Shown here: piece by piece, positions 1-13,500 of the stretch | Position numbering within the stretch: the first letter of the stretch is position 1 | How the letters are laid out: every line of letters begins with the position of its first letter | Origin: Doris montereyensis | Taxonomy: Eukaryota; Mollusca; Gastropoda; Nudibranchia; Dorididae | NCBI GenBank assembly: GCA_037039925.1 | Contig: JAXRKP010000120.1 | Coordinates: forward strand, 114,501 to 178,500 | Direction: 5' to 3' | Length of the DNA: 64,000 nt | The notes under the pieces: generated by a model | Databases searched by the model: none | The model's input: the letters and a program-made list of their open reading frames with translations, nothing else | What the model was told of the DNA's origin: nothing | Position numbers and translations under genes: made by a program

Positions 1-3000
1 TGCATTGTTGCGGACATGAATTAATAAGAAAGTTTCATTTGTAAACTGCAAATTGTTTTGTGTTTTTATGATACGTCGTCATCGTGTTTTTGCAGGGGTT
101 TGTGTAATTTGGCTGAAAGTTGCCTAGCGTTATTGAAGTTTCCATTGTGTTAAGGATTTTAAAAAAACTAAACAATTGTGGGTTCTTGGTTTCTGTTGTA
201 TTTATTGTTGTTATTTTATAGGGGTTTTTAAAGACACCTGTTGATGATGATGAAGATACCTAACGTTTTTAATTTGAGGGGGTTTCAGACATGCGAGTTA
301 TTGATTTAAAAAACAAAACAAATTGAAAAGACTTTTCATGAGGTAAGTTCTTTTTTGCACTGTAGGCTTGCCTTGAGTTCATTCATTTCCTTGGTGTTTT
401 TCAAACAAAAAGTATCTATCACTCCATAATTAGGTATGTGCATACTAAAAAGAATCAAAACAATAGCTTATTTATTATGAGCATAAGAAAGGGAGGGAAA
501 CAATGTTTGGTTAGTGCTTTTGTGGGGACATTGGTCTAATGAACCTCACAAATAAACAGGAAATTCTCTTCATGTTATTAATTATACTATAAGTGATGAA
601 CAAAGAACTTTTTAAGCAATGGCTTTTTCATCCGGAATCTCTGAATTGAAACTGAGAGATAAGGGAAAATTTTGTTTTTGTACACCCCATAATTGTTTTT
701 TTTTTCATTTTTGCAAACTTTGTGATCCTAGTTTTAACTAGCATGGCTCACTTCACACTCTTGGTAATTTAATAGTTTGAAGTCGGTTATTATTCCTTAT
801 TTATAGTTTTTTGAAAGATGTGTTTTTGATTCCTTAAATCATTTTTCTTTTTGTCTGAAAGAGCTTTGTGATTATATTAAATATACTAATGGGCAGTGTC
901 TTGATTTATCCTTTTCATTTTGCTAAAGCAGTGCATTTTACCACTTCTCATGTGTATTCTTCATTGTACCTCACCCTTTTACCTATACTCCAATTCTCTC
1001 TTTCTTCTTTCACATTTGCTTGGGGGGGGGGATTAAGCCTTTCAGCTCTCCTTGTGTGTAATTATGATTTCCTTTGGGGATGGGGCAGGTTTGTTTGTTG
1101 TTTTTTTCCCCTTTATTTTTTGTTGTTTTTGCAGGGGTTGCTGGTGGTAGAGGAGTTTTGATTTTTGCCACAATTAGAACAATAACAGCATGTGCTAAAT
1201 AATTTACTCTCTGCCCACTAGATTTGGCTTGCTTTGTTTTTTCATTTCCATGGTCAATTTTGAATCACCTGTGGCATATTCTACCTCTCTCTTTCGGATA
1301 AATGTATGACAAACCTTAATTTTTATAGTGATTGTGATTTGTTTACATTGGCTAGACACTAGTTGAGACGTGTTTTGAGGTGGGCTTTTTTCTTCTATTC
1401 TTTAAGATACCATAGTATTTCCTTTTTCTTAGAACAATGTACAGCTTTTAAGTATACTCTCGTATAACATCTTTTGCTTGAGCATAAAATGTTGTTTAAA
1501 GATATATATGTTGGTTGTATGTGATTATCTTGTTGTGTCTATAATTGACCACATCAAATCATCAAGGGCAAGTAATCATGGTGACATTTAGTGTCAGGGT
1601 GTCCAAGTTAATTTCATACTTTTTGTTGAGCTGAAGCTCCAAAGATTGTTCAGCGGTTTGTCATATTGTTTTTGGGCATGTTTTTGTGTTTTGTGTATTT
1701 TTATGTCTCAGGTGTTGATTATGTTGCAAACAGGTTTCTTTTACCTGAAATAAAAATGGAAAATGGTCGTATGGTGCTTGTTATCAATGAAAAATATATT
1801 CTACAAATATACTGAAAGGTAGAACGGGAACTGATAAAGAAAGAAAGAATATATTATTGACAAGGAAAAGCAAAGAAATATTCTCTCATGCCAAGACGGA
1901 GAGTTACTAGATTGATGGGAATGATTCGCTCTTTTCAAACTTAGAAAAAAAAGTAAAAGGTAACCATCCATTTGAAATAAAAATATTCTTTACTTTTGTA
2001 GTAGAGTTGTTAGCGAAGCATTGTGTTTCACACCTTTTCCTTTCCTCTTCCTTATTGTTGAGTCCTGTGTTTTATTTGCATGCTTGCTGTTGGCCTTGCC
2101 TTCTGCTTTTGAGTGCCTGGTTCAGTAACACAATGTGGTATATTCTTTAACTTTGAGATGCTACTAATGTAGATAGAATTCATTCAGTGTTCAGGTCGTT
2201 TCCCCCATATATTTTTTTTTTTTTTGTGCTTGCTTTTTTTTAAGAATGAAGATAAGAACATTTTAGGGCAATTAAGAAAGACAATATCATATGGCACTTT
2301 GGTTTAAGTATTAACAAATCAAAATATCTTGTATCAGAGACTTATGGTTTGAAATGTAACGTGGCATATATCCTCTTTTATATTTTCACCTTCGTATATC
2401 ATCCGTTTATTCAGTATATAAATTATAGTCTTATAATATCCAGGAGATTGAAACTTGCTATCTTTGACATATGCACATTGATATATCTAAAATGTAGCAG
2501 TGTAGATGGTTGCATTATGTGTTTTTTCTACCGCATTGTTTTACTGCTTTACATTGTTTCCAAAAACGGGGGCAACAGACCGATCTTTTGATTTATAGTA
2601 TGAAGAAAGAATGCAACAGGCCTCAAGAGTCTATCTGGCGTTTCTTGGTCATTTCTCATATCTCTTCACTTCTTCTGTGTTATCTTTTTCAAAGACAATG
2701 TAGTGTGTAACCTTTCAGTAACAGCTTATGTTATCTCTGAACTTTAAAAAGTAGTTTTCCTTTGATCACAGAAAGTACTTGGTTTGTTTTGCTCTCACTA
2801 TTCAGAATTTCCTTCACGATTTGACTCCATGGTGTCATAAGAGAGTGCAATCATTTAAATGCACGCTCTAATTTTGATTCTGTTCAATTTTTATCGTAAA
2901 TCTTGTCTTCTGTAGGTGATTTTATCCCTTGTTCAGTCTTTCATATTGCTGTTTCTTCCTTATTTATCCCAAGATAATAGTATATTTAGGATGAGGTACA

Positions 3001-6000
3001 TTTCAATGAAACAAAGAAAAAATTCTGTCTTCCTGTTTGCATCATCAATTTGGCGAACCAGTTGGGGTTTTTACTTTTTAAAATATTTTAATTCTTGAAG
3101 CTTCTTTCTGTTTTTAGATAATGATTTAGAGGAAGTTTAAAAAATTTTTCCCGTCCCAATCGCATGCTAACACTTTTCATCCTGTATCCTTGACACTTAC
3201 TGATCTGTATTGATTTTTTAAATTGGCTTAGGGTTTGCAACTGATTTAAAAATAGTGTTAAATGAAGGTAGCAAAGCCAATACATGCAGCAGGATTTTGT
3301 TCAATTTTTGTGTGTTTTATTGTGAAGCAGGTATTTGTAAAGGCAAAGCTGTTTACACAGGAAATTGACACATTCAAATCTAAAAATCTGTGGTTGAGCA
3401 ATGCTGAATGCAAAACAAAAGAATATGCCAATAGAGAGGAAAATTATTGTTAGAAACCAGCTTTCATATACTCTTTGGGGTGCTCCGTTTCATCTTCATT
3501 GATAGAGGTGGTTTCTTGCTTTTAACCTAAGCCAGTGCACATTCTCCTTGGCTGTCTAGTGTGCGTGTGAAACTCTCGTGTTTGAATGGGTTCACATTGT
3601 TATGCATTTGAGTGAAGTTCCAATGCATGCTAGTTTGGTCTACAAATTAGTGCATTACATTTAATGTATACAAGTGTAGCTACTTTCTGGAATTAATGTA
3701 GCTGTAGCATAGTTCATATATCCTGTCGCAAAAAAGAAAAGAACAGAAAACCAGCTAAGATTTATGAATTATTGTCATAATTTTCAGTTTAGAAATACCG
3801 CTTTTTACTGTGGAAGCATCCATGTACGCGCACTTTGAAATCTTTGATGATCATTCAGTCAGTGTCAATGGCATAGATTAATAATGACTATAATAACATA
3901 TCGGTTGACGGTTCATAGGGTAAACAAGATCTGAAATGTTGTATTGTTATCAAAAGGAAGAGAACATTTCTTTTTACCTGCTTTTAAAAGATAAAAGTAA
4001 CGTGACGGATAAAGCCATATTCCCCCTTCCACTTGTTGTGTCTCAACTTCTATTTTGTTTCATTATTTTGGTCCGTATTGAGTATTCACAATTTTATTGT
4101 TACCTGGCCTTAGTGCTCATATTTCTCTTTTCAATTCAGCCATGCACATCTGCTGGTATTAAGTCACTATCTATTTCCATTTGACACATGTTTTTAAAGA
4201 TGATACAAATTTAAAGAGAAGACTTAAGTTTGATAGTATATTTAAAGATGAGACAATTGAAGAGAAGAAGACTCTAGTTGGATATAACAAAATGTATTAT
4301 AAGTCTTTTATTGAATTCAATAACAAAGTCTATTTTAGTGGTGTGAAAAGTTTGTAAATAATACAAAACTTGTAGTCAAACTTCAACAGTATTTTTAAGG
4401 TCCTGGAAAATATGTAATTCTTGCTTTTAAAGTCAAGGATGGTCACAGTCATGGGTCATTAAAAGCAGAACCAGTTCAAAATATCTCACATATCACAACG
4501 TGCCTACTGGTATGATAAACTTAATAATAAGCCATAATGTTGATGAAAAGGTGTTTACTTTAATTTAAGCTTATGTTAAAAATAACTTCTTTTGTTTTAT
4601 GAGTTTAAAGAGGTTCAGAAATATAATTCAAGGTGAAACAAGGTCAGAAACATGTTCCAATGTGATGTGGAGCTTCAATAACACAATTTCTTGATTTATT
4701 TCATCTCGTGTCATTGTGTGCATCCTTTAAATGCTTTCTAGAATATACATTTAAACAAAATATAGATATATATATACATGCCATGCTCTTCATTGACAAC
4801 TGCTGACTTTTGTGCTTTTGTAGATAAGTATGGGAAAGGGATGATTTTGTTTTGTTTGATTCTTTATAACTTCAAACATAACCCTTCTGATTTGGTTTTA
4901 TATAATTTGTTCTCATTGTCATATTTTTACATAACATTCCTTTCAATCCCTGTTCACCAGAAAGCATAATAATATATATGCACTGTCATTTGGCATGAAG
5001 CTGTTTATATATTTTTTATATAGTGTGTGTATTCTTGTATTGGATCCTGGTTGTTTTATTATGTAAATTTTCTTAAAGGTTTATTCTGAAAGCAACTGAC
5101 TCTGTTAACAAATTGTCTCTTTTTGTTTTTAGCATTTCATTATAATTTGAAATTAGATGGTTTCATAGTAATTTTCATAATGAAGCTAATGATCCGTTAA
5201 AGATAAAAGGAAGAAAGAAAAAAAGATGAAGTAAAATAGCTGAAATAGTTGTGGGTTGTTGTCTTTGTATTATGGAAAAAACACTGAAATGTGTGCTTTG
5301 GATGGTTTGTTTGGCCAATATTTGGAAAGTTGTTTGTTGTGTGCATGAACTTCAAGCTATGGGGGTTTGTAAACAATAATTCACTGTATTCTTTTTATTT
5401 TGTGTGTGTGACAAACCTGTGGCTTACAATATGTTACATTTCAATTTAGAAAAACAAAGGCGTTGGCGTGTTGCAACAGATGAGTTAATTCATTGCCCCC
5501 CCCATATCTGACAGGAAATGTGTGAAGTCTTTGTATTTTTTTCTCTTTATAAGACATAACGGGTTTGACATCGCAATTCTGGTATCTTGGTGAAGGCTTT
5601 TTAGCAGCTTTTTTGATTTGTTTCTTTGTCATAAAGTAAACGTTATATTACCGAAAGAATAACTAAAGGTTTTCATACATAATCTTGTTTATTTCGTTCC
5701 TCTAGGTTAGGTATACGAAAGTTTTCATTCAAAAAGAAGTATAAACAATTAGTTTCGATAACTGTTTAGTCTTTATATACGAAGGATTTATTCATATTTT
5801 CTGATTATTGTCTTCTTTTTTTAGTAAAGATCCATATTTATATTTAAATCTGAAAATTTCGGAATGCACGGAATCTTTTTATATTAATTTTTTCCTCCCA
5901 ATTATACTTTATTTTATTGTTCACCGTATATAATTTGTGTATTGCAACTCCTCAGTTGCCGTTCATCATGTATGTATGTGTATAGTATTACTTTACTTTT

Positions 6001-7074
6001 CCCACCTCTGCTCATCATCCATATCAAAGTATGTATTCCTTCTCAGTAGTACCCTAGCTGCTTATCTGAAGGTAATTTGTTATCTATAAATAGCTAACCA
6101 ATGGAGCAAGCACTGCGTATAGTTGCATGATGTAGTGGATGGGACAGGAAGTCATCAAGGACTCATATTTCCTTCTCTATCACATTAGTTATCAAGGTTA
6201 ATGTAAATATTGGATTTGGTCCAAGTCTTTCAATTCAATGGTTAATGAGAGAAATTTGTTCTCTTTTTTGCGAGACAAAAACAAAAATGAACAAGATTCG
6301 TAATATGATTTCCTCACCAAGACATATAAGAAGTCGCTGAGATTAATTGTACTTCCTTGCCGTCAGTGTTAAAGCAAAGAAGCAACCCTCTCTCACCATC
6401 TTTACTGAATAAAAGTGGCTTGATGACCAGTGACATAGAAGCATCTTGGATTTTGTCTTGGATGTTTTTATAATATTTCATTACAAGTTGTTTTTATTTT
6501 GCTCATAATCAGCAGTCTTCCCTTTATTCTGCCTTTTAAACAATGTTTTCTCCTAACGTTTAACGTGACTGGCCGCATTACTAATTATATGTGCACGTCG
6601 AATGAAGTATTTGATGTTTTGGCGTATTTAAGGTTGATGTGAATTTTCTTGTCTTGGGTTATAAAATTTTGCTCAGTGGGTTCCCTGATTGTTGTACAGC
6701 TTAGACCCTGAAGAAAAAAACTTATATTTCAGTTACATTGGTGTCTCCAAGTTTCATATTAAAGAAAATTAAGCTGATCACCGTTTTAAATTAGTCCCGT
6801 CGTTTTAGTTAGCGGTAACCCATCAATTTTAATTCTTAGTTTTTCATAAGATAATCACAAGAAAAACGTAGTCCGTAATTAGTATTCAGTGTGTCACTGC
6901 TCCTTATGATGTATTTAAATAGCACTATTAAGTTTTCTCAAGTAAATGCGTTTCTGCTTAATCAACATCTCAAAAAAGAAGTATGGGGCTTGGATGTCTT
7001 GTAATGAAAAGAATTGCAAAATATTTCTAAAAAAAGTAAAAAGCAGCTTTAAAGTTTCATTCAATAAATCACTC
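1..7074. other. Intronic or upstream non-coding DNA
   Basis: T-rich on the + strand with frequent stops in all frames; no open frame resembles a known protein. I looked for the G-patch and C2H2 zinc-finger exons expected upstream of the GPATCH8-like exons and did not see them. The first visible exon (10496) begins in mid-codon, so this stretch is most simply a long intron of that gene. A retrotransposon 3'-end scrap lies at 1816-1860. Confidence 0.5.
1816..1860 (+). mobile_element. RTE-like non-LTR retrotransposon, 3'-end scrap
   Basis: The sequence from 'aggtagaacgggaactgat' onward closely matches the last coding part of the RTE-like element at 61651-61690 ('aggtagaatgggagctgat', then a run of aaagaaag). 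A severely 5'-truncated insertion is the simplest reading. The match is short, so the call is tentative. Confidence 0.4.
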
Positions 7075-7306
<232 letters not shown>

Positions 7307-7326
7307 TACATATCTTTTATAAATCT

Positions 7327-7715
7327 CATAGCTGCCAACCAGTACGTAAAAAATTATGAAGTGCAAGGGTTGTTGTTTTGTTTTTTTTTGCTCTGAGTCT
7401 GTACATCTGTATTTACTTTGAAATTATGCATGTGAGGGTAACCTGCATTTTTTTTGGGTAAAATTTAAAGAAATCCTTAGTTAACGGCTGAGACTCTGAT
7501 AGGGCGAAAGCAGTGAAAGCCTGGAGATCCCAGTCTGAGTTCACAAAACAACCACCGCGCTTTTCCAGAATGGCCAGCCATCAGCAGATTTTTTGTTATT
7601 TACGTCAAGTTAAATTATCAATGTTTTCTATAACATTACAACGCGTTTGTGCGAGTTAGAGTTAGTTTGTGCAGTCACAGTCTGTTTTTCAATTTGAAAA
7701 AGTTGGCAGCTATGA
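7327..7715. mobile_element. Non-autonomous TIR element (MITE), copy 1
   Basis: The left end reads 'tcatagctgccaacc' and the right end 'gttggcagctatga', its inverted complement. A second copy with the same ends and similar interior, in opposite orientation, lies at 49517-49855. No transposase frame is present. Superfamily unassigned; no clean target-site duplication is visible. Confidence 0.65.
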
Positions 7716-10495
7716 AATATTAATGTATTTCTTAGCTTATTCCCTGTAGTAGTGCATAGCTGGTGGGTTTCACTGTCATGTTTTCTTTCTTCCTTTTACT
7801 CTATCACTGCTTTTTAACCGTTGATAGGTTGGGTTTTTTTGTTTCCATTTACTCTGGTTTGTTTGTCTTCATCTTGCTTCTTTTTTTTTTTTGCCAACAC
7901 AGATTTGCAGTTATAGTGCTGATACATGCCCCCTCTCCCCACTCAATTCATTCATTCATCATATTTTGTCATAAAAAAAATACTTCCTCTTCATTTAAGA
8001 AAGAAAAAAATTGGTATATTTCAGTTGTATATGTTTCAAGCTTTTCTTTCTTTCTTTTTAAAAAACCTTTTTTTTTGTTTGCTTTCATTAAGAAACAAAT
8101 CCGAAAGTAAAAATTAAAATATCTCATACATTTGAATCATCTTGACTGAGATGACTTTTCGCTGTTGTCAAAGACATCTCAATTGAAATGATTCTGAAGG
8201 TGTAAATATAAATGAATAGTTTATCTTTGTTGATGTCGTTTTTGTTTAATCCATTTCTTTCTTTTTGTTTTCCCCCTCCCTCCTCATCTGACTATCAAGA
8301 TATCTTGAAAAAAGTGAATGGTGACGTAACTGCCTGTTGTCTATTAATTTAACCTGGGATATGATTGAACTGCTATGTGTCATGTTTCCCCCTTGTCCAT
8401 TTTTATTTTCCATTAATAAGCGTGTTCTGTGTAAAAAGAATGTGTAGTAAAAAAAAAATGAGAGTAATCAGTTAATTATTTCATTAATTTAGCTTTTTCC
8501 TCGAATCACAGACATTTATGGAGGAACAAGTCTAATTATTAAAAAAAAAAAAAAACAATAAGAAAAAGTAATGTGATAATAAATCTGAAATGGACACGTT
8601 CATTAAGAGGGATGCATAGCATTTGCCCCCTAGAAAAGCTTCCATAAGAGAAGACGCAAAGTGTTGTCAGGAAACATCACCACAGTGACATACATTTTTG
8701 TTGTCATTGCTGCTGTTTTCTTAATACATTTTTATGATAAATTTTGTTCACACTTTATGTTCCATTAAAAACTCCCCTATATTAATGTTTTCTCATTCTT
8801 TTTCTTTAACGCTTTTTATAATCATTAAAGCAAGGACTTAAATTCTGCCTTTTCTTGCTGTCATACAAATCCAAAGCCCTGTATGTATATGTATCTAATT
8901 CATATTGTTTGTTGTGATTTTAAACTTTTTACCTAACTGGCATACTCTTGGCTAATGGTGCTTGGGCTCTGTTTTGTTTTTGTTTGTTTATTTGTTTTTT
9001 TTCTCCTTTACATTTATTTCTTGACTTTTTTGTATCAAAATAACTTTCGGATGTTTAAAGCACAACACAGGGCTCTCCCTATCCACACCCCATCCCTCAT
9101 GTACCTCGCTCCCTCTCCTTTTGCCCAGTTACTCTTGCACACCAAGATTGTCTAGTAGCTTGCTTCTATTTAACTGTGGAAATCAAAAGTGTTTGAGTAC
9201 ACCTATTGTCTTACCAATGCATGTGCTGTGTGATTAGAATGAAACACAAAGATTTTGTTATCATAAACTGTTGGGTAGGCAAGTGATAAGACAATTGTCA
9301 ACTATAGCGACATATATGTTAAATGGATTGGAGCGAAGCTCGAGCTGAAAATAGTGTTCAATTATAGTGACATTTGCGTATCTCAGAGAATCTTCTCACT
9401 CTTTGTGTGATCTTAGGTCGAGAGTTGCATGGAGGGAAATAAAATGGATTGACTTCAAGTCATTAAACAATAAGTGTTTCAGTTTTGAGAGCGTAAAAGA
9501 TTTATGACCTTTATTAGTAAATCTAAACCTTTATATTGTACATAATTTGAGATTTTTAAAAGATGTTTTTTTCTTTTTCTAGAATTCCAAAGCTGTATGA
9601 TATAAGCCGTACGTAGATCTAGCTGACAGACTAAAGAACTTATATTTTCAACTCAGTTATTCGTATCTTGCCTTTTGGTTTTGTTACCTTTTCTTCATTT
9701 AACCTTTTGTCATCTAACTGTAAATGAGAAATATTTATTTGTGTAGAGGGTAATTATAAAACAGTTATAATACTCACCCTTTTATTTCCCTTTTCTTCTA
9801 CCTCCTTCAGTTGGTTGCCAATACACATTTTCTCATTTCGTATCAGACATATTGCTACAATTGTGTGTAGTTGCAAAGTGCTTAAAACATGTCTTCCCCA
9901 ATTTGACCATCTTTTACCTGAGAGAAAGAGATAAAAGTAGTGCATATAAGTCAAATATACATGTGGTAAAGAAGAAAGCAAGCTATGTTTATTGACCGTT
10001 AAAACGGAATGTTGATATCATCATTTAAGTCACACTGCTTTCCACTCTTGACATGCATCTTTTGCCACCTTTTTGTTCCCCTCACTTTGAATATATTTCC
10101 ATGGGAACTTGATGGAAACTCTTGTGTCATGTAGTAATGTGTACCCCTTCACTTACAGTTTCAGCAATTGCTGGGTTACTCCTGCCATTGTGCTTTTTGA
10201 TTAAAGGCTTGACTGAAAAAGAAAAGAAAAAAAAAGAGGGGGGGGGGTGGCGAAAGGGGGAAAAGGAGTCAATTGAATGTGTTATCTTGTATGTATGACC
10301 GCACATCTCTAGACAATGTGCTTGACTTTGATCTAGTATTTAGAAAATAACCAGTCATGAACATGAAATAAGAGACATGTTGGCCCTGATGGGTCTAGCA
10401 CCCTTTCAGGACCCAAAAATGTAGCATACATTTTGATTCACTTTTCAGTAGGAATTTTGCTTTTCAATCCTCTTTACTTTTCCGGTTCTTTGCAG
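7716..10495. other. Intronic DNA, no gene seen
   Basis: AT-rich with poly-T and poly-A runs and a G-run near 10239-10248. No exon-like conserved frame was found. It ends in a good polypyrimidine-AG acceptor (10494-10495) for the first visible exon of the GPATCH8-like gene. Confidence 0.55.
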
Positions 10496-10578
10496 GTAAA
10501 AATGGTGGCACGACAGCAGCTACTCGCAAGGAAACTCCAGCAAAGAAATCAGGGAAGACTGCCGGTGATGACCAAGTG
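10496..10578 (+). CDS. GPATCH8: GPATCH8-like exon 1 of window
   Basis: Acceptor 'ttctttgcag' and donor GTGAGT. Two bases complete an upstream codon, then 27 codons (KNGGTTAATRKETPAKK...) end in phase 0. Basic, low-complexity sequence typical of the family's linker region. Confidence 0.75.
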
Positions 10579-13500
10579 GTGAGTCCCCAGTAAATCGGCT
10601 TGTCTTGTTTGGAGGAATTTAATGAAGGCTAACTTTGTCTGTGTCAGGAATGATATTAAATATTAACGTGACTGGAAAGCTAACCAACCAAACAAATAAA
10701 CAGACAGAACAGAAAGTGAAAAGAAGTTGAAAACGAATTCTCGTATATAACCCCGATCTTTTCTTGATAAGACATTTTATTTCAAAACCTTTACTTAAGC
10801 ATAATATTAAGACGTAAATGTGTTCTAGCAATCATGAGTCTGAAGGTCTGTATCAAGTCCTGCCTCAGAGTCACAAACTGGTGACCTTTCTCCATTTCCA
10901 TTTTTTCTTTCTTCTTTTTTTAATCAAAAACCTTCAAATCTATCAAGGTTTCAATTTAGCGTCATGCTTCTTTAACTAATGGTTGGCTGACAGCATTTGT
11001 GTCTCTCAAGTGAGATTTAAGACGAAATGGACCAGTTTTTGGCCCATTTAGAACAAGACACCCGGGCCTCTAGATATACTTAGGTCCATTATCGAAGTTT
11101 GTTCCTTCCAAGTTGACAGAGGTGGTAATAATGTCATTTTTGCCATCAGGTGCAGGATGAGGACGAGTCACTATTGTTGGAAACACCTGATTCTTCTGCT
11201 GCCGCAACCAGTGTCACAGGAGAAGGGAGCAGCCACTCGCCGACTGTCTCTACGACCTCCACAAGTGTCACAGAGGAAGGCACACCGACATCTGAAGTTA
11301 CCGAACCAGAGCCCGTCCCATCAGACAGTGTGGACACCCCTGAAAAGGTGGACGTAAAAAGCACCCTTGTGGTTAGTTATTCTCTTATAGTTTTCTATTT
11401 TCTGTCTCCTTTCCCCATTCAGGGAGGGGACATGGTGATCCAGAGGTAAGGTGTCTGCCTCTCAACCAAAAGGTGGTGGGTTCGTTTGTACAGTGTGTAC
11501 AAAATTCTGGAGTATTTCATGTAAAAATCTACTTCCCTCCCTGGACCAGGTATGTGGATGGACACCCTAATCACATCAGAAAAGGAGTATAAAAAGAAGT
11601 CCTGTATACAGATCATGACACTGCACGTTAAAGATCCCATGGCTATTTACAGGGCAGTTTGGGCAAAATAAAAAGTCCTGCTAAAAACCCAAGATCACCC
11701 CAGATGTGGCTTCTAAATTTAGGGGGGAGGGGGGGGGGGGTTGTACAGGATTAGATTCTTTATGATGTTGGTGTCACTTTATTATGCTGTCAATAAGAGT
11801 TCTCTCAGTTTACCAGTCATCCAACAAAAGTTGTGAGAATGCTAACTCAGCAAGTTGTGCTCCATTATATCTTGTATATATTTTATTTTGAATCTTTCTT
11901 TTTATATATATTTTTTGCATAATGAGTAAGAGGTTCTGCATACGTGTATCAGCCATTTATTTTCACTGTAAGAGGAAAAAAAGTAAGTCTTGTACTTGCA
12001 GTTGAGCGCAGGGAAATCAGGAGAAAGAGTCCTTATTTTTCTAGGTATTTGGCATTATGTGGTAGTTTGCACCATGGTGGGATTTTTTTGAGAAAATAGA
12101 ATTTAATAATGAGTATGAATCAGAGAGATCATTTTTGTCCTTTTTATCTCATATATCACAAGTAAACCATTTAAAATTTTGTTACCATGTTTGTGTTGTG
12201 TGGTCAAACGCTGATGACATATCACCTTAATGTAGCGTTAGAACAATGTTGTTTTCATTTTACTAGTGCAAATAATTTTGTGATAAAAGTGTATTTTGAT
12301 GATATTCTTTAAAGTCCACATTTTATTCATTTCTACCCATCAGTCGCCAGTTAAAACGGAGGCTAAAATAAAGAGTACGAGTGTCACCCCGAGAGTGTCA
12401 ACCCGGCTCTCTCAAAGGACCCTGCTGACCAAAAGTTGTAGTGCAACTAAAATTGCTTCCCCTGTACAGTTGGAGACACAGTCTCTTCTTGAGGTCAGCA
12501 AAGCAGTTTCATTATGATGATTAGCACATATTTTTACCATTTTCTTAAGATATTAATATTTTGTACCCATTAGCTTTGACACCATGTGACTGTTTTTGTT
12601 TTCCCATCTTAATAGATGATATATAACAGGAGTTCCCAAACTGCGGGTTATGATCCCCAAAAGGGTCATGAGCCTTTTTCTGGGGGTCATAGAGGGTCGG
12701 GTCCAACTGTATGTACATTCAGCTCACCGAAACGTATCTACGATGTTAACAGTTAAAAAACGATGCATCACTGTAGTGGAATGTCTGGAAAAAACTCATT
12801 GAATATTAGAAAACCAGCTTGGCTTTGAAATTGTCAACAAAGTATGATAGAAATATAAAATTATAAATATTTAAAAAATGAATTGTCAACCAATGTTATG
12901 TACTATTGCAAGAATCCAGGAAAGCTATTATATGTTCATTTATTTTTCAGGTTTGAGAATTAAAGGTTTTCTAATTTCTTCATTCCATTTGTCAGTGCTA
13001 GCTTTTTTCCAGTTGTGACTTGAGTGATAATTTCGCATTTCAACATTATATGCCTGCATATATTCTTCTTGTACATATTAAACAATAAGTCTCTTTGCTT
13101 TCGACCATCTTCCACACTTAAACAGCCAGCGTCGGTACTTGGAAGCTCTCCTAGTAAGCAGATAGATGAAGTTGCCACCATTCCATCCCTGTCGGTCGGA
13201 ACTGACAAAGTCACAGTCAAAGACTTACAGATGACAACATCTGCATCTTCACTTTCAAAAGAAAGCAAAGACCCCATTGTCAGTTTCCGCTGACGGAGGC
13301 TGAGTCTGTCTGTCATGAGGTGTGTATCTTGCATGTGTATATACATATACTAATTGCCATATGCCACCCAGATTAATAAGTTTGTTACGAGGCTAGATCT
13401 AGTTTTGAGAAAACTGATGTCAAAGATGCCTTCTTCCGCCTTTTTCTTATGAAAAGTAAAAGAAAACAACATATTTCTTTTACATGAGAGAGATTTAACT

